Source: Allacma fusca
Lineage: Eukaryota; Arthropoda; Collembola; Symphypleona; Sminthuridae
Direction of reading: 5' to 3'
Length of the DNA stretch: 64,000 nt
Assembly (NCBI GenBank): GCA_947179485.1
Contig: OX359248.1
Location: 761,501-825,500 of the forward strand
Part shown: positions 46,059 through 59,372 of the stretch, piece after piece
How positions within the stretch are numbered: position 1 is the stretch's first letter
How the letters are laid out: each line of letters opens with the position of its first letter
Program-made: the position numbers and the translations under genes
Notes under the pieces: generated by a model
What the model was told of the DNA's origin: nothing
What the model saw: the letters and a program-made list of their open reading frames with translations, nothing else
The model's database searches: none

Positions 46059-46864
46059 TAGACATGTTCATACCGTTCTTGTTTAAAATACCGTAATTAC
46101 CGTTACCGTAAAGTGGAAAAACGCCGGTAATATTTTTTCGGTACGGTATCGTAAATAATCCGATTATGGTAAAAACACGAATATAAGTCGATTTTTATGG
46201 TATGTGTGTAAAGATATGAAGTAAAAAATCCAACATCAGTTATTCAACAATCAGTTTAGCGTCTTTGATGTCAATTAATGTGAGAGTATTAAATGTGCAG
46301 AAATTCCTCATAAAATAAGCTAGTTTAAAAAAAATCAAATTTCCTTTTTTACATTCGTATGAAAAATATGAAAATCATAAAATATAGAAAACGATTCCGA
46401 ATTCTTCGATCTATCTTCTAGTAATTTTTCCTAAACTAAATCTTTACCAAATTTGGTCGTACTTATATTAATTTAGGAAGTGACTTCCCATCTCTTTCTC
46501 ATAACAGGTGAAGTGCCATCATGCCGTCAGACCGACTCAAAAAATGACTCCAAACACTTGAATTACTAGACGCACGACTTGGTTTAGATTCTAAATAATC
46601 AGTTCGATTAAGTTTTTTCCATATTGACACTACACACACTCTTTATTGTCGAACGAATTCCTTCCATTTTTGAGTTAAACTCTTTTTAATGAAAATTTGA
46701 GTATGTAACACCATAATTTTATGAGCCTTCCGCAAGACTGACGATATCGTATGGAGTTACGATATCGCTTCAAAAAACCGAGAATTATCGTACCTAAACC
46801 GTACCTAAATTTTTTACGGTAATTACGGTATTACCGTACTACGATACCGTAGTTGACATGTCTA
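46059..46864. mobile_element. hAT-like MITE, ACCGTA type, polymorphic insertion
   Basis: The 806-bp element starts TAGACATGTTCATACCG and ends with the inverse of TAGACATGTCAACTACGG, giving a 9-bp perfect terminal repeat. GTTGATAT flanks it on both sides (46051-46058 and 46865-46872), and the empty site is present once at 23316-23323. Both ends are crowded with ACCGTA and TACGGTA motifs. It has no coding capacity. The target sequence fits nTnnnnAn. Its presence in only one of two otherwise near-identical blocks shows that it moved recently, so an active transposase must exist somewhere in this genome. Confidence 0.93.
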
Positions 46865-47808
46865 GTTGATATAATGCCTATGTATTGTTTGAAACTTTGC
46901 GTGGCTGAGATTCCCACGGAATTCAAATACATTTGGACTAATAATTCAAAAATACCCACTATCCGACTATACGTATCCTCATGATTCCACCAGCTGATCC
47001 TAAAATGCAGGCCAATGGCCAACTGTGGTTTCTGTTTCCTCCGTTTTTCAAAATTAATGATTTTAAACAAGCTGAACCTAAATGTGTGACATTTTGTTGA
47101 AACCCCTGGAGGCAATGGATTGAAATCATGATTACTTTGATTATTGCTGTTCTATTATATTGCGTTCCATTTATTGTGAGTAATTTATAAATGGTAAATC
47201 ATTCAGGAGTTCTATTTGGAGTACAATTCTTACTTGATGCAATATATAGCCTTGTATAGATTTTTCATATTTTTGGTGTGTTATGAGTAATTATTTGGTT
47301 TTGTTTTTAATCACAGCAGGAATTCCTCCACTGGATGGGAATAATGGGAAAGCCTGTGCTACGGGACTAATACCGTAGAAAAATCCTCCCGGTTTTGACT
47401 GATTCTATACATATAGTGAACGATGTATGCGATTTCTGTATTTATAAAGATGGGAAAATATATTAAGTTGGAGGAATACGTTCAGTATCCGTAGTGGCTT
47501 TCGACATTGCAAATAGGTATTTCTGGGTTTTGATTTTAAATATTTGTTTATTTACGAATGATCACCTTGTTTTTTTTACTGAGCTGGGTTTAGTTTATAT
47601 AATCCTGAAATAAGTTTAACTGTCAGCAAGAGGTCGTTTTATCAATTTTTAAGTGACAAATAATAATAATTTTATTATAAAAACAATTGAATTTCTTTTG
47701 AAAATGTATTGATGGAACAAAAGATATTTCATGATTAATAATAAATCTCTTACTTAATCTCTATTTCAATAATGATTATTGTAATTCTATCAATTTAAAT
47801 TTTTGTAG

Positions 47809-47909
47809 AAGATCGTGCTCCACCTATAGAATTAACACCCGAGATGGATGAATACTGCGGACGACTCCGTCAGCAAATCATGAGACGGAAAACAGATAAG
47901 CTCAGCTGA
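47809..47909 (+). CDS. Candidate terminal exon (block copy 2)
   Basis: Same sequence as 24260-24360, with the same acceptor and TGA stop. Confidence 0.35.
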
Positions 47910-48046
47910 GGAAATTTGAGCACATTTACGAGTTATATCCCAAAATTGAATTTATTTAGTATTTAGTGACGTTCCCGGTGACCAACGCTGAAAACATTAA
48001 AACGTCAACTTACGTTTTTGTTGCTATTCACTATAAGCATAAAAAA

Positions 48047-48420
48047 TATTTATTACACATAGGGTAGGTGTAATATGAAGTTCATAATAGTACAACTGCA
48101 GCAATTTCATCAAATGAATATTCTGCCGATTTTCATTATGTAAGAAATTCTGGAGTACTCAGTGGCACTCGAAACTTAGAGCGTCCCGTATTATCAGCCC
48201 GACTGCTTATAGATTTTCTCCCGATAAGAGCATACACAGATTGTCGAAATTTCGTTTCAAAAAGCTAATCAAACGGTGTGTGAGGAATATACATGATTAT
48301 TTGTTCCTATTTAACACGAAATGGTAAAGCTGGTTGGGGATTTATTTTTCGAGCAAATCCTTCAATGTTTACATTTGTGGAGTCTGGAACAACAGTCGAC
48401 AGGTTTTTGAAGAACTGTGC
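48047..48420. repeat. Dispersed repeat R1, copy 3
   Basis: Block-2 counterpart of 24498-24871, similar to 1-402. Confidence 0.75.
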
Positions 48421-49875
48421 TATTTCTCGAACATAAAACGGACTGTATTATTATAACCATGGCTCACGGTAAAAAAAATTGTAAAGGCCCAAGCACATGG
48501 CCGCACACCAAAATGTTTTGCACACTAGCTTGCAATACTTATAAAAACATATGCGCACATTTTTATCCAAGAGAAGAACTTTAAAAAATTACAATAATGT
48601 ATTAGGATAGACAATTCGTAAACTCACGGGAAAACTTAGGTATAAGCAGCTTCAGATATCGGTACTCTATCTATATCTCTTCAGTACATACTAAAGAGGT
48701 GAGTTAAGCATTGTGCCATTGTGGGTTGTACAAATTCTGTCATTGACATTAAGAACTTAATGTTCAAATTTGGTAAAAAGACGTAATCTATTATCAATTT
48801 TTTTTCACGTAGGAGTAAATGCATGCCTACGCTTTGCGTTTCTTTTGCAAACTTTTTTTCAAAAGTTAAAATTACATTTTTTTACAAAACAGTAGCATCT
48901 TCATAATAACCAGATTTTTCTTAAACATTTCAACGTGGCTCAGCGGAGAATTTCATGTTTTGATTTTTGAACCTTCGAAACGAATCCATATATTTAAGCA
49001 TACTAAAAGGTTCTGATGATTAAATTTTACGCTTTTGATTTTCAGTTACATGAGGAATCCTGAAGTAATTGTGACTTCACTAGCTTTTGCATGAAGTCAT
49101 TCAAGTTACGTCTTGTCTAGTCCGGTGATTTTGCAAGTTGCCCTAGAAATACACCATGCGTAGTCAAGTCAAGTATATTATTTTAAGTATATTTAGCTCC
49201 CCAGTGTAGTTGAGTCCAGACATTCCTAGACAAGTCTGACTAGACTAGGGCAGCAGTGGCAGGAATAGCAAAAAAAACGTATTTTTTAACTATTTTTCTT
49301 CACCCTAGTCACACTAGTTTATACATGAAACCTACAATCATTAAAAAATATCAACGGCACTGGATTTGGCAATGTTGCACGTTCTTTCATGTGTCTTCGT
49401 TATTACACGTTTCAATGGCATATAAGTATTCCATGATAAATGCATAGTAAGAAAATGAGTAGCTAAATTTGACTCTCCGTGAAGTAAAGTTGACCCCTCC
49501 TGAAATTTCAACAATTTTGTGATTTTGACCCCCCCCCCTGGAAAACACGCTTTGTACATGTATGGTCACGATTTCAGACGAACCACTGACTCTCAGCAAC
49601 TCAAATTTGTGTAGGGGTAGATTAGGTAAAAAAAGTAGGATGCATTTTTTTAAGGAGATTGGCTCATCAACTTAACCTTAGAAAATTAAACGTTTAAACA
49701 CAAGCAAACACATATTTACATAAACTGGTAGGTATATAGATTCTGCGCCATCTGCAGTCAGAATGGTTGTTTGCATTAAATTGTCTATTCCGTCGCATGA
49801 ACTTGTGTTTCACATTTTCTTGTTTTAATGTAACTCCTACTTGTTTGTATTTATATAACAGTTTTAGGGTATCCT

Positions 49876-51052
49876 TCTTCTTATTGCTCTGGACCTGTCC
49901 GTTGATTTAAACTTTCGCGGTTTTGGCTTTACAATTCAAACCTTCGCGGCTCATTTCAATATATAGCCAAGCAAGTCGGTCGGTAGTTTATACAGCAAGC
50001 CGAGAAGCACAGCGGGCTGAAACGCTGTCGCAGAGGAGAGATTTTTCAGCTCGCTTAGCTCGCTGTGGTTTTCAGCATATACCAACTGCTTGCAGCATAC
50101 TGGAAGCTAGCAATATTACGCAATTTTAGATTGTCACTTAAAAGCGCTAATCATAATTATTATAAACATTAGACATAAATCATCAAATTTGGATTAAATT
50201 AAGTCTGGTAGTTAGAAAAACTACGTTCGGTTACAGCACTGACGAATTTGAGGAGAGAAGAATTTTAATGACTGAACTTTGCACACATAATTATGAGATT
50301 CTTATTAAGAAAAAGCAAATGGAATTAAAAGTACTTATTGCAACACTTTTTATATATAACGTCAGATAAATTCTCAGAATTTGTATTGCTGAAGTTATTT
50401 GCTCACTATTTTGTAATTACAAACCTTTACATCCATAAATTTGATCTTTATATTCCCTAAAAATATCATTACGAATTAAGGATTGATTTGTAGGAACCAC
50501 GGACTTTAGTAACAATAGCAATTGAAAAGTGTTGCACTAATATGAATTCCTGTCACTTTTCCTATTTTAAATTATCAGTGCGTCCAGTGTCTGAGGCTTC
50601 AGTTACATTATTACAATACAACTGAGATGTATACAAATTATAACAACATAAAAAATCATATTTGATCACACTAAGGGGTGAAGCACCATACAGTGATTCA
50701 ACAGCCAGATTTAATAACAATGTTGGTTGGTATTAAGTTGATCAATCGATTAGTTAAATTCCCCGTAAATAGACAAATATTGAGTTTGGGAGAGAACTTT
50801 AGTGGGCTGGAGCGTTGTACCATAATTTTTTGATGATGAATTGCCAACTAGATATTTGAAACGAATTGTTAGCCTTACAATTAATAATGTCTTATATATA
50901 TGAGATTACTTTGCCTAGCGAAGCGGGCTATTAATATTAAGCCTTCTCGACACGCCATAATACGGGATCTACATATAGCAATTTACGATTTTGTGTATAC
51001 TCTCACAATTCTCAAGCAATTGATCCTGTGCGAAGCACGGGGCTTTTACTAG
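49876..51052 (+). mobile_element. Helentron-like unit 1 (block copy 2)
   Basis: Counterpart of 26327-27503. The hairpin GTGCGAAGCAC precedes the terminal CTAG at 51049-51052. Confidence 0.65.
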
Positions 51053-51351
51053 TTTCTTCTTATTGATCTCGACCTGAGGCTTGATTTAAACTTTCGCGGC
51101 TTTGGCTTTACAATTCAAATCTTCGCGGCTCATAGCCATGCAAGTCGGTGGTATATACAGCAAGCCGAGAAGCACAGCGGGCTGAAAGCTGAGACTGTCG
51201 CAGAGGAGAGCTTTTTCAGCTCGCTCAGCTCACTTTGTTACTCGGGTATATACCAACTGCTTGCAGCCTACTGAAAGCTCGCAATATTACGCCATTTTAG
51301 ATTATCACTTAAAAGCGCTAATCATAAACATCTTAATACTATAATTTGAAG

Positions 51352-52324
51352 CATTGATGGGCGCCCTCACGAGGTATGAGTTCTTCCCTCGCCCTCATCG
51401 CTCGCCCTCGCCCTCAATTTTTGAGGGTTGAGGGCGAGTTCCCATCATAAAAGAAGGCCCTCAGCAAATGAGGGCGAGGCATAGCAAAATGTACGTACTA
51501 AAACGAGGGCGAGGGTGAGTACTAAAAGCTATCCCTCACGAAGTTCGAACAGCAGTATTAAATCCCACGAGATAATTCTCACATTTCCTCTTTGCTGTTT
51601 CTTTTTTCATAAACGAGTCTGTAGAATTAGTTCAAGATCTTAAGAATCAGCTAAAGTTCATAAGAATTAGCTAAAGGTCTCAAGAATTAAGTGACTGTTT
51701 GAACGTCTTAACTGGGTGATACTGAACTGAGGGACTGGACTGGATGGGATAACTATTTGAGGCGACGAAACCAAATGGAATATATTTTTCAAGGGACAAA
51801 TAATTAACTGGGCAACTTTTTGACAAGACGGGACAAATATTTGACAACGGTTTGACGAGGTGGGACAAATAATTCACTGCACAACTTTTCCACGGATCAG
51901 GACAAGATTTCACGTGATAGGACTTTTCGCACTTCTCACGCCATTGGTGGGTAATTAGTTATACCTAGCTCTAACCTCACGAGGTTAGCAGTCAAGTCCA
52001 TTGCACTCGCCATGGCCTAAACCTTCAAGATAAGCGACGCTTCTACTCGCCCTCAGACTCGAGGGGCGAGAGTGAGTGCTTGTTGTTAAGAGTAGACCGT
52101 CACGGGTCCGTGATAGCAAGATTGCAATGCACTGGCAGTTAGGCCGTACTTATAGACTCATGAGGCCGAGGGAGAGTCCTTATGATTTATGGTAGGCCCT
52201 CACGAGTCTGAGTGCGAGTTCCAGCGCGAAGTATCGTGAGGGTTACGGGTGAGAGCGAGTGCGACAAGATTTTTTTACATACCTCGTGAGGTGAGGGCGA
52301 GGGATTACAAAACGCCCATCTATG
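51352..52324. mobile_element. hAT-like MITE, CCCTCGCC type (block copy 2)
   Basis: Counterpart of 27803-28775. The ATTTGAAG duplication is at 51344-51351 and 52325-52332. Confidence 0.9.
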
Positions 52325-52630
52325 ATTTGAAGATGAGGATGAGAGAGGATTTTTAAATCTTCGCTCTCTCCTCGCTTTATATGTTCGGGAGTACACACTA
52401 CACACTACCATACAGGCTAAATGGCTTAATGGTATACCATAGTGTATAGATTAGATAGTGTACTCACTCTCTGCAGAAGCTCAGCACAATTTGAAGCTTG
52501 TTGCCTTAACATTCCGCATACAGCGCTTCAGGCGTCTTTCGCCTGGCTTTCAGTTTTCAACATGTGCTTCATAACGAGTCTTGGAGTTTTAAAAATTAAA
52601 ATGTGCCATTAAAGTTTTAAATAAAATAAA

Positions 52631-52983
52631 ATGGTGTCGTGTTTTGTTGTGGGATGTTCTTCGGGTTATAACGGAACAAAAGCACATCTCTTTAGAGCAC
52701 CAAAACAAGCTGATAAGTTGGCATGGCTTAAAAATATCCCCAAAAGAGAAACTCCTTTTGACTTAAAAAAGTCCTGCGTCTGTTATTTACATTTCGAGGA
52801 ATCCAGCATAATAAAAAGTGGAGAGTTTATTGAAATAAACGGAGAAAAGGTGAAATTACATCACGACCCAGGTGGACATTGAAGCCGGACGCAATTCCAA
52901 CTCGATTCTCAAACCTGCAACTGCCATCTTATTATGACAAACCGGGAAAAAGGAAGTCCCCGAAGAAAAGGAAATTAAAATGC
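52631..52983 (+). pseudogene. THAP-domain gene, frameshifted (block copy 2)
   Basis: Protein and lesion are the same as at 29082-29434: the zinc ligands are present and the AIPTRF motif lies one base out of frame. Confidence 0.85.
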
Positions 52984-53558
52984 AAAAGATAGAAACCGAA
53001 GAGGAGTTAAAGAGTACACCATTCAGGGAACTCAAAACGGACCCTTCTGTACTAAAACTCCCGTCCGGTTTGTGGAAAGTACAGACACAAGATTCTGGAT
53101 TAATTATCCTCACCAATACCGACTTGGAAGAATTAATCGAAAGAGTCAATGATATGAACATCTGCGTGGGAGCTACTGGATTTTCAGATTTAGGAATTGT
53201 GACGGGAACTTGCATCGTCAATGACCATTTATTTTCGCAGAATTGTGAGATACTCACAATCAGTGCAATTACAAAATGTAAACAGTGTCAAAATCAAAAA
53301 TTTCGATTAGTCTTGATGTATGTACATTTGTATGCATTCATGCTGAATATTTTTATGAAGTATTTTTATACTTGGAAACCATACCTGAGAAAAAATAAAG
53401 AATTCTATGCAAGACATTCCAAAATTTCATTAAAAAATTTTGATATTTGTATGTTTTTAGTAGCTTTCAAATGTGTCATCACTGTGAAGCTAGCGAAAAA
53501 CGCTCGCAGCGCCACTCTGAGAAAGTTAAGTGGCGAGTCCCACCATTGCATATGCTAG
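52980..53558 (+). pseudogene. Downstream ORF of the THAP gene (block copy 2)
   Basis: Same translation as 29431-30009. Confidence 0.5.
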
Positions 53559-53956
53559 TGACTTCACTATTGAAATCTATACACTATGGGTATACCAATG
53601 CATTATACAGTAGCAAGGGCTTTGATATTGTCACGGGCTACATTTATAACAACTTAAACGGTGACAACTCCTTTACATTATAGAGAAGACAGTTTCCTAT
53701 TAGAGTATGCTTTGCAAATTTTGCAAAGACAGTTAATAGATGTCACCGACACTTTTTAATTAAACCGTTTTGATAAAGTTGGCATTTATTTTCAAATTGA
53801 AAATCAGATTAAAAATTGCAAATTGTGTTTAAAGAAGTTCTGTAATGTTAGATTATAATCATACGAAAATGTATTTCAGAAGCAAATTTAATGTCATTAA
53901 TTAAAAACTTATTCGAATTGAATTTTTTATTTCGATAATACAATTTTAAAGCTGGT

Positions 53957-54034
53957 GGATCAAGCCACTAGACTGCGTCAGTGTTGTTATTGGAAAATTG
54001 TGGTTAACCACTGACGCAGGCGGTGGCTTGATCC
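53957..54034. repeat. Foldback hairpin H1 (block copy 2)
   Basis: Counterpart of 30408-30485. Confidence 0.8.
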
Positions 54035-54342
54035 GATATTTGATAAAATAATTTTGCGATGATGAAAATTAAATCTTCCCTCTCCCTCTTAAAGGCTAAA
54101 AGATCCTATTGATTTACGATTGAGATTACCAATTACCTCAAAGGCTAACTACCCGGCTTATTTTCGGTATGTAATACAAATGTATTTACAATTTGCGTGT
54201 ATGTATTTTCCGTTGGGGAAGCCGATGGCTGTTTATTTATCTCATTATCCGCATCATTTTGTCTAGAATATTTTAATACTAACCGATTCAACCTCTAGCT
54301 CTTTCTCTGTATGATTGGTTAATGTTTATATGTATATATTTA

Positions 54343-54439
54343 CTAGCATTGCACAGTCAGCTATTCTTAATCATACAACTGAACCAACAAACTATGAAGC
54401 CTTTTTCGAAGCCAGCAATAGCTGACTGTGCAGCGCTAG
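54343..54439. repeat. Foldback hairpin H2 (block copy 2)
   Basis: Counterpart of 30794-30890. Confidence 0.8.
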
Positions 54440-54608
54440 GAGAAATGATGGGCAAAGTTGACGGTGCGTACACAAGCAATTGTCTATTTAAGGAAGTTTT
54501 GTAACGTGTAACGTTACAGTTTTAATAAAAATAAAATGTATTCAAAATCATGAGGAATTCCTAACGACAGTTCAATTTGAAAAAATTCCAAGCAAGAATT
54601 TTATTATT

Positions 54609-54696
54609 ACTAGCGGTAAAGCCACTAGCCTGCGTTGTGCTCTTTTTACGAGAAACACTGCAAACCACCGAAGCAGGCGGTGGCTATACCGCTAGT
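54609..54696. repeat. Foldback hairpin H3 (block copy 2)
   Basis: Counterpart of 31060-31147. Confidence 0.8.
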
Positions 54697-55493
54697 TAGA
54701 CATAAATCATCAAATTTGGATTAAATTAAGACTGGTAGTGAGAAAAACTACGTTCGTTTACAGTATTGAATAATTTGATAAGAGGAGAATTTTAATGGCT
54801 GAACTTAGTTCACATTCGTGTGGGATTCTTATTTGGAAGAATAATTACAAGCCTTAGCATCCAGAGTTTTGATCTTTATATCCCTAAAAATATCATTAGG
54901 AAGTAAGGATTGATTTGTAGGAACCATGGACTTTAGTAACTATAGCAAGTTAAATGTGTTACGCTAATATGAAATCCTTTCATTTTTTCTATTTTAAATA
55001 ATCAGTGCGTCCAGTGTCTGAGGCTTCAGTTACAATATTGCGGTACAACGGATCTATATACAAATTATAATAACATAAAAAATCATATTTGATCAGCACG
55101 TTGTGCTGATCCACTAAGGGGTGAAGCACCATACAGTGATGCAACAACAAGGTTTAATAACGACGTTGGTATTAAATTGATCAAGCTATTAGTTAAATTC
55201 CACGTGTATAGCCAAATATTGAGTTTGAGAGAAAACTTTAGTGGGCCGGAAGCTGTTGTCCCATAATATTTTGATGATGAATTGCCAACTACCTATATAA
55301 AAACGAATTGTTAGTCTTACAGTTAATAGTTCACGTCTTATATGAGATTACTTTACCTGGTGAAGCGGGATATTAATATTAAGCCTTCTCGACAGGCCCT
55401 GATACGAGATCTATTGCCATGTACACTTTTATTATTTACACTATTTATTTACACAACTAATTGCTCCTGTGCGAAGCACGGGGCTTTTACTAG

Positions 55494-57330
55494 TTTCAAT
55501 AATTGAAGTAATATTATAGCCATGTTGTTACAACTTCTTGTGATGCTTCCCGCCGCAGTGACTTAACACGTTGTACTGATCACGAATTTTTGTCACAACG
55601 AAAGGTGTTTGGTTTGTATGGGACTTTTATTAATTATAAATAAATATAAAATATATCTCACAGTGCTTCTGTTCTCATCATCAGTCCTAATCAGTCTTCC
55701 TGGGATATTTATTTATTTTTATCCCTATCACAATCAGTCTTCAGGCAACCTATGTTCATTTGAGTGAGTCCAGGAGTATACATCACTGATTGTCCATACA
55801 AAGTGAGTCATGATGTTAAAGTCGCTTGGATTTGTTGTTGGTAGATGTCGTAACTTACAACAATTGTTTATTTCATAACAATACATAATCAGCCTGTTTT
55901 GAAGCTCATACGAGTCGGGTCAAATTTCGTTGGATTCGAATCCATTCCGGTCGTGTCAATTTCCTTATTTGAATTCATAATTATTCTTGACTGACTGATT
56001 CTGATGTTTTTGCGTAACTATAATCATTCGTCAGTCGTCTGAATCTCTTCAATTCATTGTATACATATTGCCAGTGGTAATATTCTTTGTTGCTACAAAA
56101 ACCTGAACTTAAGTTTGTGTATTACTTATGGAGGTTTGAGTTACAGGGTTCGGACTCCGTGCGGACAGATAAGCGTCTCTTCTTCGATTAAATCATCCTT
56201 TTTCTGATTTTAGGAAGTCGCTCATAATTTCCGAGCTTATGAACCGTTTGCCTTGTAGCTGGTAGATCCGCAGTAAATTCTGTTCAAAAATGCCTTCCAT
56301 AATTGTGTCGTTGACCACACTGCAACTCCTGTTCTCCGTGTCACGGCTCCCTTGAATGTTCGTGTACTGATTCTGGAGTGCTAATTTGCGAGACTACAAT
56401 GAAGGGCAGCACAAATGCAGCCATACAACAGAAGTTAATAATTGGGAAGGGATGACATGAAAGTTGAGTATAAAATACCGATTTATTGAATTTGCTTCAA
56501 AGGACGCATCTGCAGAGCCACTTGATGTGCCCCGTCCCCAACACTCACGCTTGGTCAAAAAACTTCTAGTTGTAGGACTTTATTTCAGTCTCGTCATTTT
56601 ACTCTAGTTGAAATAGGAATATCTACTTTATATGCGGACATTTTCGTAATGACCCGACAGCGGGATGTGGTCGGAAAGATACCGGGATTTTCTTGGATTG
56701 GTTTGCATTTGTAACGCCAACGTCACTAAAAACATGGTAAAATATTCAAGGTAGGGGAACAGAAAATTCGCACCAATTTGTGATTAAAAAAATACATAAT
56801 TACAGTTAAGATCATCATGATGACTTTTGAGGTCGGGGGAAAATGACGGATTTGCTGTAATTTTTTCGATTTTTTTAAGTATACAGGTTATGGTTGGTGA
56901 AAGGCAATTCAGTTTTTAGGGTTAAGTTAACTTACCATAATAGTGATGTATTTATGTGACTACTATATAGTAACACCCCGAAGCCTGGCAATAATATTCC
57001 ATGAACTTATTTATTTTGGAAACTCAGCTTTGCAAACCCCTAACTTTAAAGGTGTGTGGTGACTCCATTTTTTGACCTACATTCTCGAAATTCAGTACAC
57101 TCTTGTAAAAGGTCATACTGTTTGTGTGTACGAAAGGTCATATAGTCGGGTCCCGTGCATACGCTGCGCTAAAATGAAAATAACAGACATAAATAGGACA
57201 TGAAAAAGAAAGATTGTGCAGATGAAACATTTTTTTGGATTCGTTAATTTTTCGGAATATTTGTTTCTTAAATAAAAGAATATTAAAAATTTGCACAATT
57301 TTTCTTTTCCATACAGTATTTTTGTCGTTG
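55494..57330. other. No recognised gene (block copy 2)
   Basis: Counterpart of 31945-33789. Nothing supportable. Confidence 0.45.
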
Positions 57331-58272
57331 TTTGCATCCAGTGCTCGGCACGGGTATGGGTAATACTCGGGTAAACGGGTACGGGTATGGGTACTACCCG
57401 TGTACCGATTTCGTGTACCCGATCAATTTCGGGTACTACCCGGGGACACATTGGTCAGCTCAAAATTTCGGGTACGGATAGGGGTATGGGTACGGGTACA
57501 AGGATTTCAAAATAGATATGTACGGGTATAATGGGGTAACTTACTCGTACACGCTACGACCATTGCACCCGAGTATTTGGATACGTTGAGAATTGAGACA
57601 TTTTGATGAATATTATACCATCATGCACGTACGTTGGAAACTTCTGTCCGTATTTTTAGTGTTTCTGAATATATATATATATATATAGCTTAGTTTTAAT
57701 ACTCTTTTAACCTTAAAACATACAGTAAATGTATTTTAGACTGTGTAGCTAAAATATATGTTTTTAGGGAAACAGGTTTTAGAAAGTATAAATAAATAAA
57801 CAAACGAGGAATACTAACACATCAGATGTGGAGAATAGGATTCAGCTAAATTTTGTACGGTTGGTAATATTTTGAAGCATCTGCAAGTATGCAAGTTAGG
57901 GCTTCTATTGGGAACACTGTTTTTGTCCCGCAGAACATTTTGTCCCGTCCCGAAATTTTCAAACATATTTGTACCCAGTCCCGTCCCGAAAGGCGGGACA
58001 TCGGGACAAATATTTTGTCCCTTGTCAATATGGATGACAAAAAATTGGTCCCCAGTACCGTCCCGGTCCAGTCCCGAAAAAACAAAAAACAATTGTCCCG
58101 GTATTGTCCCGTCCCGAATTGTCCCGGTACCGTCCCGATTAATTTTCGAGAATTCCGAAAAATTCTTCCTTACAATCCGTTTGTCCTTATGCACATAATA
58201 AAGTAGTCGTAATTTAGTCAAGGTTCAAGGTTAATTAGTCAAGGTGGAAAAAATGAATGAATTTAATAAAAT

Positions 58273-58518
58273 CTAGCATCCAGTCATTTTGGTTGCAATG
58301 CTTTTCATTTTTTGGAAAACAAATGTTTCAGAGTTCCTGTTCAACCATGCTTTTAAACAAAAACGCTTTCGAATTGTATCTGCATTGAGTAATAAGCTCG
58401 TTGGTGTTAATACATCCGATCCGAAGGAGAAAGTCCGCTCAATAGGAACGCCAGTGCCATTGGTTGCCAGAAAATCCCTCGCCATTCTGGATACATTTGG
58501 ATACTCATGCTGGTGGTT
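58273..58518 (-). CDS. hAT transposase exon 10 (C-terminal dimerisation)
   Basis: It starts after TTTGTTTTAG and ends at a TAG (58275-58273). It reads EYPNVSRMARDFLA, then GVPIERTFSFGSDVL and KRFCLKAWLN, the standard hAT C-terminal dimerisation block (YP-x-L/V-S-x-MA-x-D-x-LA, then ER-x-FS). The partial copy at 34722-34861 runs into the assembly gap. Confidence 0.93.
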   Translation of the reverse strand, partial: NHQHEYPNVSRMARDFLATNGTGVPIERTFSFGSDVLTPTSLLLNADTIRKRFCLKAWLNRNSETFVFQKMKSIATKMTGC

Positions 58519-58595
58519 CTAAAACAAACTAGTTTAATTATCTGAATTATATTCATTATATTTACTAACACAGTAAAAAGTATACAAATAACTAC

Positions 58596-58794
58596 CTTCC
58601 ACCAAACTAAAACATTTTCCATATTGCTGGCATCAACAACTGGAGATGATAAATAACGTTTAAATTCATCGCCCTTGGCAGATTTCGCGCGAACCATTTG
58701 AGACGCTATCAGATCGGTAGTCGAGTCAGTAAAATTCATGCTGGGTTGTACTAAATTGTCTGCGTAATGTTTATTCCAGCAATCCAACGCTTTC
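58596..58794 (-). CDS. hAT transposase exon 9
   Basis: The acceptor TACTTTAG is followed by a frame through ALDCWNKHYADN and GDEFKRYLSSPVVDA to VWWK, with donor GTAGTT. The WWK joins directly to NHQHEYP of the last exon, as in hAT proteins (W-W-x...YP). Confidence 0.88.
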
Positions 58795-58851
58795 CTAAAG
58801 TACCAACGCGGATTTGTATTACTTTCGAATAAATTAAGCTGACACCTTTTT

Positions 58852-58947
58852 CATAAATTAAACTTTAAAACTTCTTGTTCAGCCTAATAACATCGCTATT
58901 GACACCGACGCTTTTGTACCACTGCAGTTTGCAACGAGGGTCCAGAA
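58852..58947 (-). CDS. hAT transposase exon 8
   Basis: The acceptor AATATTTAG leads to VLDPRCKLQWYKSVG, the L-D-P-R-x-K-L motif of hAT transposases. The split Val codon is completed by the final G of exon 7. The 3' border is uncertain. Confidence 0.75.
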
Positions 58948-59030
58948 CTAAATATTTATTAATGATATGTTAATACGTTTTTAAAACTTAAACTTGAAAA
59001 TATCAGAAATGCAACAATTTAAGTAAGTAC

Positions 59031-59240
59031 CAAGACCCATAACGTAAACAAGCTCATCTGAGCTTGGGTAGTATTTGTTGAGCTTTGAACAAGCAGAGGT
59101 TGCTGCGTTTAAGATATCGTGATGACAGTTGTTTTGCAAAAACATATATGAAAATTGAACAACGTTAGTAAGTAATAAATAAAACTCGTTCTGGTTTGAA
59201 GTTGTTAAAACGATACCATTTTTTAACATTTTGGTTGCTC
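59031..59240 (-). CDS. hAT transposase exon 7
   Basis: The frame ends SACSKLNKYYPSSDELVYVM then GLG and donor GTACTT. KYYP followed by acidic or polar residues is typical just before the L-D-P-R motif. The 5' border is uncertain. Confidence 0.75.
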
Positions 59241-59267
59241 AATAAACTTATTTTTAGAAATCATTAC

Positions 59268-59372
59268 CGTATAGGACTCCAAATGATTATACAACTTAAT
59301 GTATATTGCTGCAGTGAGAGACATTGTTGGCATTTTTGATTTAGAAAGCATCAAGGTAACATCGTAGAATGG
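59268..59372 (-). CDS. hAT transposase exon 6
   Basis: A 105-nt exon between acceptor TTCACTAG and donor GTAATG, in frame from the first base: PFYDVTLMLSKSKMPTMSL and a following helical stretch. It matches the P-F-x-x-x-T-x-x-L-S motif of the family. Confidence 0.88.

Larger units (their letters stand above)
51055..55493 (+). mobile_element. Helentron-like unit 2, interrupted (block copy 2)
   Basis: Counterpart of 27506-31944, with the same ~3.35-kb interruption and terminal CTAG at 55490-55493. Confidence 0.65.
41988..58412. repeat. Duplicated block, copy 2 (16.4 kb)
   Basis: Partner of 19253-34861, same orientation. It is longer by an 806-bp element plus its 8-bp target duplication (46051-46872) and by 2 bp in an (AT)n tract near 57680. 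To the right it continues without a break into the rest of the nested hAT elements. Confidence 0.95.
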
